A stretch of 11,210 nt of DNA from Helicobacteraceae bacterium UBA6016 (GTDB lineage: Bacteria > Campylobacterota > Campylobacteria > Campylobacterales > UBA6016). How positions within the stretch are numbered: the first letter of the stretch is position 1; each line of letters begins with the position of its first letter. The notes under the pieces were generated by a model. The model did not search any database. It worked only from the letters and a program-made list of their open reading frames with translations, and was not told where the DNA came from. Made by a program: the position numbers and the translations under genes. The stretch covers positions 10,107-21,316 of the forward strand of contig DIZY01000001.1 of NCBI GenBank assembly GCA_002428055.1, written 5' to 3'. Positions 5,899-11,210 of this stretch are shown piece by piece.

Positions 5899-6389
5899 AA
5901 AAAGAAAAAAACTTTTATCTAATAGGATTACCTATATTTGGCGCCGCATTGATTGGCGGTCTCTCAATGATGATATATGTGGCTATAAAAAACCCGGTTG
6001 AGATGGATAGTAGCTATATGATGCCGTACAGAGAACTTGATAAAAATTTTAATGATATAGCGGAATCCGGAAGAAAATTTGATGAAAAGTATGTAGTCGG
6101 TATTTCAAAACCGTTACTACATAAGAATACGCCTGCAAATTTGGAACTCAACATAACTGATAAAACAGGTGCGGCAGTCGATGCCAATATAACCGCCCTT
6201 CTTACAAGACCCGATACTTCAAAACATGATATAAAAATCACGGATTTTAATAAAACGGCTGCCAAGTATCTATCAAAACCTTTTTCTGTAACTTTAGAGG
6301 GTAGATGGAAAGTGATGTACAAAATAGAAGTAGGCGGAGTGCAAAAATTTATTGATTTTGAAGCTTTCGCAAATAAAGCAATACAATAA
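5895..6389 (+). CDS. FixH/CcoH family cbb3 oxidase assembly protein
   Basis: FixH/CcoH proteins are membrane-anchored factors needed to assemble cbb3 oxidase, and they contact CcoN and CcoP. The 164-residue protein has one N-terminal membrane segment at about residues 8-30. It is followed by the FixH-style stretch NPVEMDSSYMMPYRELDKNFND and a periplasmic beta-rich domain with LELNITDKTGAAVDAN, RPDTSKHD and GRWKVMYKIEVGG. ATG 5895 overlaps the previous stop in ATGA, with AAGGA seven bases upstream. The usual partners CcoG (FixG), CcoI (copper ATPase) and CcoS are not in this window. The family call is fairly firm from architecture, motifs and context. Confidence 0.85.
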   Translation: MKKEKNFYLIGLPIFGAALIGGLSMMIYVAIKNPVEMDSSYMMPYRELDKNFNDIAESGRKFDEKYVVGISKPLLHKNTPANLELNITDKTGAAVDANITALLTRPDTSKHDIKITDFNKTAAKYLSKPFSVTLEGRWKVMYKIEVGGVQKFIDFEAFANKAIQ

Positions 6390-6395
6390 TAGATA

Positions 6396-7418
6396 ATGTC
6401 TCGTATTGAGCTCAAAAAAGATGCGTTAAGCTCTAATATTGCCGCTATATCCAAAATAGCCCCAATAGAAAAAATATATGCCGTTTTAAAAGACAATGCT
6501 TATGGGCACGGTCTTGCCTTGTTTGGCTCAATGTGTGCAGCTAGCGGTATTCAACACGCAATAGTAAGAGATAAAAATGAAGCTGTTGTGCTTTGTGATA
6601 AATTCCAGACTATTCTCTGTTTGGCTGAGCAAAGAGAGTTTGACGCTCCCTTAAATGTTCACTTTGCCGTAAACACTTTCTCGATTTTAAATACGATACC
6701 CCTTGGCACCAAAATACACTTAAAGATAGATACCGGTATGCATAGATGCGGCATAGCTGAAGATGAGCTTTTACCTGCGCTTGAGCTTATATGCTCAAGA
6801 GGGCTTTTGCTTTGCGGCGTTTTCTCGCACCTTAGAAGCGCCGACGAGCTTTCAAGTGAGAGCTTTTGGCAAGAAAAGAATTTTTTGCAAATTAAAAAAA
6901 CGGTAGTTGATTTTTGTGAGGCTAAAGGTTTGAAACAGCCTTTATTTCATCTTCAAAACTCTGCAGGACTCTTTAGAAGCGGAGGGCTTGGCGAATTTGA
7001 CATGGCAAGGGTCGGGATTGCTCTATACGGTTATTTGGATATGCCGCAAGCCGTATGCTCTGTGCCGTTATCTCCCGTAATGTCTTTGTGGGCTGATAAG
7101 ATAGCATCAAGAGCGCTTAAAAAGGGGCAAGCCGTAGGTTACGGCGCTGTTGGTAAAATGCTTGAGGATGCCATAGTCTCTACTTATGACATAGGCTATG
7201 CGGACGGTTTTTTGCGCATAAAAACAGAAAAAGAGTATACGCTTCCAAATGGCTCTAGACTAATCGGCAGAGTTTCTATGGATAATATTTGCGTAGAATC
7301 CAGTGATGATACCATCTGTGTATTTGATGACGCTTCGATTGTAGCCGATAGATACGGCACTATAAGCTATGAGATACTAACAAGATTAACTCCTGTGATA
7401 CCAAGGATAATAGTGTAG
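6396..7418 (+). CDS. alr: Alanine racemase (PLP-dependent)
   Basis: Alanine racemase interconverts L- and D-alanine in the cytoplasm and supplies D-Ala for peptidoglycan. The 340-residue protein shows the family landmarks. K32 in AVLKDNAYGHG is the PLP-binding lysine. KIDTGMHRCGI is at 110-120, HLQNSAG at 185-191 and ARVGIALYGY at 204-213. The second catalytic base Y249 lies in AVGYGA, GRVSMDNICV is at 291-300, and the C-terminus is IPRIIV. It is slightly shorter than the common 355-370 residues. ATG 6396 lies 6 bases after the FixH stop with no clear ribosome binding site, so coupling to fixH translation is likely. Its place in a respiratory block probably reflects gene packing rather than function. 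Confidence 0.96.
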   Translation: MSRIELKKDALSSNIAAISKIAPIEKIYAVLKDNAYGHGLALFGSMCAASGIQHAIVRDKNEAVVLCDKFQTILCLAEQREFDAPLNVHFAVNTFSILNTIPLGTKIHLKIDTGMHRCGIAEDELLPALELICSRGLLLCGVFSHLRSADELSSESFWQEKNFLQIKKTVVDFCEAKGLKQPLFHLQNSAGLFRSGGLGEFDMARVGIALYGYLDMPQAVCSVPLSPVMSLWADKIASRALKKGQAVGYGAVGKMLEDAIVSTYDIGYADGFLRIKTEKEYTLPNGSRLIGRVSMDNICVESSDDTICVFDDASIVADRYGTISYEILTRLTPVIPRIIV

Positions 7419-8191
7419 TGAAAATAGCGCTTTTGTCTCTTGATGCATCTTTAGCATTTGAGCAAAGATTAGAAGAGATAGAAAAGCTTGTGGCTAAGTC
7501 TGCAAAAAAGAGTGCGCGACTGGCATTACTTCCTGAGTTATCGTATTCCGGGTATACGAATGATAGCTCTATTCTTACCTCCAATAACTTCGACTCGGCT
7601 CTAAAATTTTTCTCTTCTTTGGCAATGCGTCACGGTATCTATATAGGTTTTGGAGCTCCAGTGCAAGATGGCCGAAAGTTTAAAAACTCCTATACCGTTG
7701 TTTCGGATAGCGGTGACATTGTATGTGAGTATCAAAAGATGCATACATTCTCTTTTGCAGGGGAAGATGTTATTTTTGAGCGTGGCGACAGTATTGATAG
7801 CTTTAGCATTGATGGAATAAGCATCGGAGTTAGTATCTGTTACGACCTTCGATTTGCGGAGATTTTCTCTCTTTACGCAGATAGATGTGATGCTGTTGTG
7901 TGTCCGTCGGCTTGGCCGAAAAATAGAATAAAAGATTTTAGGCTACTAATCAAAGCCAGGGCGCTTGAGAATAGACTGAGTATGATTGGTATAAACTGGC
8001 GCGGAGGCGGTTTGTATCTCAAATCATCTTGTGTCTCAAATGAGGCAGGAGTGATACAGAAGCCTCTTATCTCGGGCTCTAAGCTAGATATATATGAACT
8101 TACAAAAAAAAATATTGCTAAAAATGAGCCAAATAGCGTTTTGGATAAACGATTTGATTTGTATGCAAAACTAATGATGGAGCATAAATGA
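7418..8191 (+). CDS. Carbon-nitrogen hydrolase (nitrilase superfamily)
   Basis: Nitrilase-superfamily enzymes hydrolyse amides or nitriles through a Glu-Lys-Cys triad. All three residues are visible in this 257-residue protein: E40 (LLPELSYSGY), K107 (YQKMHTF) and C141 (VSICYDLRFAE). The downstream PSAWP at 163-167 is also typical. The length and the MHTFSF/CYDLRF motifs fit the omega-amidase/Nit branch better than true nitrilases, but the substrate cannot be read from sequence. It starts with GTG 7418, sharing one base with the alr stop (TAG/GTG). AAGGA at about 7402-7406 is a slightly distant ribosome binding site. Its stop overlaps the next ATG by 4 bases. Repair of deaminated or misformed metabolites is a possible role. 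Confidence 0.92.
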   Translation: MKIALLSLDASLAFEQRLEEIEKLVAKSAKKSARLALLPELSYSGYTNDSSILTSNNFDSALKFFSSLAMRHGIYIGFGAPVQDGRKFKNSYTVVSDSGDIVCEYQKMHTFSFAGEDVIFERGDSIDSFSIDGISIGVSICYDLRFAEIFSLYADRCDAVVCPSAWPKNRIKDFRLLIKARALENRLSMIGINWRGGGLYLKSSCVSNEAGVIQKPLISGSKLDIYELTKKNIAKNEPNSVLDKRFDLYAKLMMEHK

Positions 8192-9345
8192 GTAAATTTT
8201 GCAATACTATTATCGTTGGAGCCGGCGCATCCGGGCTTATGTGCGGGGCGCATCTTAAAAGCGATTTTTTGATACTAGAGGGAGCGCAAAAGCCTGCCGG
8301 CAAACTTGCGGTATCGGGGGGTGGTAGGTGTAATTTTACAAATGAGAATATCTCGGTTGAAAATTACACGGGCGAACAAGAGTTTATAGCCTCTATTTTG
8401 CAAAAGTTTAGCTTTGATGATATGCTTGGGCTTGCTAAAAAATGGAAAATTCCGTTTGATGTGTGCAAAAACAGACAGCTTTTTTGCAGCAACACATCAA
8501 AGGAGATAATAACGCCCTTGCTGGAACATTCAAAGGGTCGAATCGTTACAAACACTAGGCTGATAAGCGTCTCTTTTGAAAAAAATGAGTTTACTCTTCA
8601 GACTACTGTTGGAGTGTACAGCTGCAACAATCTTGTTATAGCTAGCGGCGGCGTTAGCTACCCTCTGCTTGGCGCTAGCGATATAGGATATAGTGTTGCC
8701 GGGGTGTTTGGGCATGCTGTCGTTTCGCCAAGACCAGCGCTTGTAGGGTTTACCGTTCAGCCTGGTGAGTCTTGGTTTAAAGAGCTATCCGGCATATCAA
8801 TACCGGCAAGAGTAAGCGTGGGTTTAAAAAGCTTTGTCGATAGCGTGCTGTTTGCACACAAGGGTATTAGTGGGCCGGCTATTTTAAATGCCTCATTGTA
8901 TTGGGAGAAAGGGTTAATAACTATTGATTTTTTGCCTGATACTAAAGAGCTTGAGTCTTTGCTTGTCGGGCAAAAACAGGTAACAACGCTGCTTGGGTTG
9001 CCAAAAAGATTTTCAAAAGCTTTTTTGGGGGCTATCGGTGTTGAGGATAAAATAGCCGATAAGCTTACCGCCACAGATAAAGAGAAATTGTCAAAACTCA
9101 AAAACTACAACTTCGCTCCAGCCGGGACATTTGGGCTTACAAAGGCGGAGATTACAAAAGGTGGTGTCTCCACTGTCGATATAAATCCTCAAACAATGGA
9201 GAGCAGGCTGCAAAAAAGGCTTTACTTTGCAGGAGAGGTGTTGGATGTCAACGGAGAGCTAGGCGGGTATAATTTTCACTTTGCATTTGCGTCCGCCTTG
9301 CTTTGCGCTAAAGCCATTAACGCTAGCTCAAAACATCCAGTTTGA
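8188..9345 (+). CDS. HI0933/YhiN-family FAD-binding oxidoreductase
   Basis: This 385-residue flavoprotein belongs to the HI0933/YhiN/BaiN group, sometimes labelled aminoacetone oxidase family. The FAD dinucleotide fold starts with VGAGASGLMCG (10-20), followed by the family signature SGGGRCNFTN (43-52) and CKNRQLFC in the middle region. ASGGVSYPLLGASDIGY, FAHKGISGPAIL and the C-terminal FAD-contact segment FAGEVLDVNGELGGYN at about 347-362 also match. The physiological substrate is not settled for most members. The ATG overlaps the nitrilase stop (ATGA), with GGAG just upstream. It is the last gene of the plus-strand block, and its final 23 bases overlap the end of the convergent FqrB-like gene. 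Confidence 0.93.
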   Translation: MSKFCNTIIVGAGASGLMCGAHLKSDFLILEGAQKPAGKLAVSGGGRCNFTNENISVENYTGEQEFIASILQKFSFDDMLGLAKKWKIPFDVCKNRQLFCSNTSKEIITPLLEHSKGRIVTNTRLISVSFEKNEFTLQTTVGVYSCNNLVIASGGVSYPLLGASDIGYSVAGVFGHAVVSPRPALVGFTVQPGESWFKELSGISIPARVSVGLKSFVDSVLFAHKGISGPAILNASLYWEKGLITIDFLPDTKELESLLVGQKQVTTLLGLPKRFSKAFLGAIGVEDKIADKLTATDKEKLSKLKNYNFAPAGTFGLTKAEITKGGVSTVDINPQTMESRLQKRLYFAGEVLDVNGELGGYNFHFAFASALLCAKAINASSKHPV

Positions 9346-10276
9346 TTTTTTGTACTATTTTGTAGCTCATATCAAGAGCGACTACTATCGAGCCGCCGTT
9401 TTTAAAGGCTATGTCGCCTGAGATAAACATTGCTTTTGTGTCGGTTTCAAACTCATCCGAGAGTATAGGCTCCCCATCTTTCAGTTCTACACCGCATTTT
9501 TTTAAAAAATCTACAGGGGTTGAGCCGCCTATTGCAAAAACTACTCTATCAAACACCTCATGTTCAATCTCTTCAAACGATACTTTGACTTTAGCCTCTA
9601 TAGCCTCTATCGCCGTTATATTTGTGCCAAGAAGCATTCTTATTTTACCGTGCGAACTAAGTCTTTCTAGGTTTAATAGGTTTATAGCGTTTAGTCTCGT
9701 AAAGTTCGGGCGTCTATATGACAGAGCCGAATCATTTTTTTCAGCCAAATCTACGGCGTATTCAGCCGCTGAATTGCCGCCGCCTACTACCAGCACACTC
9801 TCATTTTCGCTACATGCGTCAAGATTGTAATGAACTCTTTTTTTTGCCTCGGGCGACATAATGCAAGTCGGTTTGTTCGGCTTGCCCATCTTGCCGATAG
9901 ACAGAATGACACTTTTTGCGTGGTAGTTTGAGGCTGTTGTCGCAATATCGAAAATATCGCCGTTTTTAACTACTTTTTCCGCCTCTTCATTAAAGGCCGA
10001 CTCTATCTTATGATTAGAGAGTAGGTCGTCAAAAAAATCCAGAGTACTCTCTTTTGTTCCGTCAAGAAAAGTAATAGTCCCGTTGCTCTCTAGCTTTTGC
10101 CCCATCCACTCTTTATCGACCCTTTTGCCTTCTTTGTAGAAGTTTCGAATCGTGGTTGAGTGGTTGTTTGATTTTTCAATAAGGATAATATTTGTGATGC
10201 CAAGCGCATACGCCTCTACTGCCGCCGCTATCCCAGCCGGGCCCGCTCCGATGATGGCTATATCGTATATTTTCAC
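9323..10276 (-). CDS. fqrB: FqrB-like NADPH:flavodoxin/quinone reductase (thioredoxin-reductase fold, no CxxC)
   Basis: This 317-residue, two-dinucleotide-fold flavoprotein has FAD motif GAGPAG (10-15), FYKEGKRVD (47-54), IGKMGKPNKPT (127-137), the NAD(P) motif GGGNSA (165-170) and a C-terminal GDIAFKNGGS. RR at 188-189 suggests NADPH preference. The only cysteines visible are C138, C155 and C261, so the CxxC pair of true thioredoxin reductase is absent. From memory of the family, the IGKMG, GGGNSA and AIGGSTP motifs closely resemble FqrB of Helicobacter pylori, which passes electrons between NADPH and flavodoxin. Other CxxC-lacking relatives (YpdA, ferredoxin-NADP reductase type 2) are alternatives. 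It starts with GTG 10274-10276, overlapping the previous stop in GTGA, with GAGGAAGAG upstream. Confidence 0.85.
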   Translation of the reverse strand: MKIYDIAIIGAGPAGIAAAVEAYALGITNIILIEKSNNHSTTIRNFYKEGKRVDKEWMGQKLESNGTITFLDGTKESTLDFFDDLLSNHKIESAFNEEAEKVVKNGDIFDIATTASNYHAKSVILSIGKMGKPNKPTCIMSPEAKKRVHYNLDACSENESVLVVGGGNSAAEYAVDLAEKNDSALSYRRPNFTRLNAINLLNLERLSSHGKIRMLLGTNITAIEAIEAKVKVSFEEIEHEVFDRVVFAIGGSTPVDFLKKCGVELKDGEPILSDEFETDTKAMFISGDIAFKNGGSIVVALDMSYKIVQKIKLDVLS

Positions 10277-10635
10277 AGCTCTTCTTCCTCGTCAAATACG
10301 ACGCCGTCTATCTCTGCCGCCGCCGCCCACTCTATCTCATCTTCTTCATATATGATTGCCAATAGCTTTGTATCAAACATATATGAATCGACTATTCTCT
10401 GCATAATTGCCGCATCTTCTTTGTTTGTTAGGGCATATTTGACACCTAGATTACAAGCGTATATTAGCTCCTTAATATCTGCGACCCCTATCGCCACATC
10501 TGCCCCGCTCTCTACTAGCGCTTTGTATGTTGAGAGTTCGTCTATGTCAAATCTGAAGTATTTTAGCTCGCCTTTAGCGTCAAAGGAGAGCTCCTCTCCC
10601 GTGCTTACCTCTTCTCGTCCACCGATGATTATCAT
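10273..10635 (-). CDS. Acidic conserved-looking protein of unknown function
   Basis: I do not recognise this 120-residue protein. It has no signal peptide or membrane segment and is strongly acidic, ending VVFDEEEEL. It starts with MIIIGGREEVSTGEELSFDAKG and continues with alternating predicted strands and helices (ADVAIGVADIKELIYACNLG, then KEDAAIMQRIVDSYMFDTKLLAII), a pattern compatible with a small alpha/beta fold. One cysteine is present. The ATG follows the stop of the PP0621-type gene directly (TAGATG), with GGGGG eight bases upstream. Its stop overlaps the GTG of the FqrB-like gene. The tight packing and in-frame conservation of the operon suggest it is real and possibly a partner of its neighbours. 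Confidence 0.8.
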   Translation of the reverse strand: MIIIGGREEVSTGEELSFDAKGELKYFRFDIDELSTYKALVESGADVAIGVADIKELIYACNLGVKYALTNKEDAAIMQRIVDSYMFDTKLLAIIYEEDEIEWAAAAEIDGVVFDEEEEL

Positions 10636-10866
10636 CTATTTTACCCCCGCACACTCTTTCGAGCAGTAGAATTTGCCGTCTTTGGCTATTGATTCGCCTG
10701 TTTCGACGAAAGTTCCGCATTTATCGCAACCGACCATTATCGAGTTATCCATTTTTTTGAACTCATCTTTTGGGTTTGATACCTGCTTTGGTCTTTTGAA
10801 AAACTTTACATATACGATATACCCGACTATTATAATTACGGCCAAGTTAAATAAATACTTTAGCAA
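10636..10866 (-). CDS. PP0621-family membrane-anchored zinc-ribbon protein
   Basis: This 76-residue protein has one N-terminal membrane segment at about residues 4-22, a basic/polar linker and a C-terminal metal-binding-like domain. Four cysteines are arranged C47-xx-C50 (GCDKCGTFV) and C68-xxx-C72 (FYCSKEC), as in PP0621-type small proteins. The GKFYCSKEC ending suggests a structural zinc site, probably on the cytoplasmic side. The start is TTG 10864-10866, supported by AAGGA seven bases upstream (minus strand of about 10874-10878). It overlaps the rsmG stop by 7 bases. No molecular function is known to me for the family. Confidence 0.85.
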   Translation of the reverse strand: MLKYLFNLAVIIIVGYIVYVKFFKRPKQVSNPKDEFKKMDNSIMVGCDKCGTFVETGESIAKDGKFYCSKECAGVK

Positions 10867-11210
10867 GACTCTTTCCTTATTAAAATGTAGTGTCGTCTGT
10901 TTTTTGTGTAAATCTCGACATTTTCGCCCTCTATCTCGCCAGATGAGCGTTCTCCCTTATAAAACAGCCAGCGTCCGTTATTTTTTAGCAGAGAGGATGA
11001 TATATCCATTAGAGTTTTGCTATTCGCAACGGCTCTTGAGGTAACAAGCTCAAACTCATCGCCCACAAGCTCTTCGACTCTGTTTTTTTTGACCGTTATA
11101 TTATTTAGCTCTAGCTCTATCTTTGCAAACTGCAAAAAGGCGTATTTTTTGACTAGCGGTTCACATAGCGTAAAGCGGGCGTTTTTTTTGATTATCGCAA
11201 GAGGAATTGC
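10860..11210 (-). CDS. rsmG: RsmG, 16S rRNA (guanine-527-N7)-methyltransferase (5' end cut by window edge)
   Basis: RsmG (GidB) methylates N7 of G527 in 16S rRNA using S-adenosylmethionine. The reverse strand is open from the right edge and shows the C-terminal 116 residues. It starts AIPLAIIKKNARFTLCEPL, then KKYAFLQFAKIELELNNITV, RVEEL, FELVTSRAVANSKTL, and GRWLFYKGE. These match the post-motif-I region, the acidic end of strand 2 and the TSRA motif of RsmG methyltransferases. The TTG at 11133-11135 is an internal leucine codon, not a start. The N-terminal part with the glycine-rich SAM loop lies outside the window. It is the most upstream visible gene of the minus-strand block, and its stop overlaps the next gene's TTG start. 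Confidence 0.95.
   Translation of the reverse strand, partial: AIPLAIIKKNARFTLCEPLVKKYAFLQFAKIELELNNITVKKNRVEELVGDEFELVTSRAVANSKTLMDISSSLLKNNGRWLFYKGERSSGEIEGENVEIYTKNRRHYILIRKESC

Noticed and set aside
7131..7145. GCCGTA-GGT-TACGGC inverted repeat in alr.
   Set aside because: It encodes the AVGYG catalytic tyrosine region and is explained by protein coding.
9328..9351. TCAAA/TTTGA inverted repeat followed by six T bases at the end of the HI0933-type gene, a possible terminator.
   Set aside because: The stem is only 5 base pairs, four of them A-T, with an 8-base loop. It is too weak to call as an intrinsic terminator in AT-rich DNA.
11133..11135. TTG as the start of a 91-residue protein at the right edge.
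   Set aside because: The frame continues upstream to the window edge with recognisable RsmG sequence, so TTG is an internal leucine.

Overview
The window looks like chromosomal DNA from a free-living Campylobacterota bacterium, most likely Sulfurimonas-like. The reasons are the AT-rich base composition, the compact ccoNOQP layout followed by a DUF4006 gene and an FixH gene, short ExbB/ExbD proteins, and an FqrB-like flavoprotein next to rsmG. The assignment is inferred from gene content and style; no database search was possible. I see no tRNA, rRNA, mobile element, phage gene or CRISPR array.

Layout. (1) Positions 1-1308, minus strand: exbB-exbD-tonB, the energy-transducing complex for outer-membrane TonB-dependent import. 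The genes overlap, and tonB is cut by the left edge. (2) Positions 1309-1685: a 377-bp divergent control region. Facing left it has a good sigma70-type promoter (TTTACA-N17-TATAAT) with a Fur-like palindrome just downstream. Facing right it has an FNR/CRP-type box, a candidate -10 element and two small leader hairpins ahead of ccoN. (3) Positions 1686-5267, plus strand: ccoN, ccoO, ccoQ and ccoP, which encode the cbb3-type high-affinity terminal oxidase. They are followed by DUF4006 and by a 31-residue single-span membrane microprotein with its own good ribosome binding site. (4) Positions 5299-9345, plus strand: a second, tightly packed block. It holds a secreted, membrane-anchored TPM-like protein, a FixH/CcoH-like oxidase assembly protein, alanine racemase, a nitrilase-superfamily amidohydrolase and an HI0933/YhiN-type flavoprotein. 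A perfect 14-bp stem-loop lies at the boundary between (3) and (4), and the start codon of the first gene sits at its loop junction. (5) Positions 9323-11210, minus strand: rsmG (cut by the right edge), a PP0621-type zinc-ribbon membrane protein, an acidic protein of unknown function and an FqrB-like NADPH:flavodoxin/quinone reductase. This block converges on (4) with a 23-bp coding overlap.

How it fits together. The centre is a microaerobic respiration locus: the oxidase, its assembly factor and three poorly known small or membrane proteins. It shares a control region with the TonB system; iron import and a heme-rich oxidase are plausibly co-tuned by iron and oxygen signals, although this is inference. 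The remaining genes are housekeeping or redox functions. I see no clear wholly new system. The best leads are the 31-residue protein, DUF4006 and the TPM-like protein as oxidase accessories, the stem-loop that seems to separate them, and the acidic unknown protein beside the FqrB-like enzyme.
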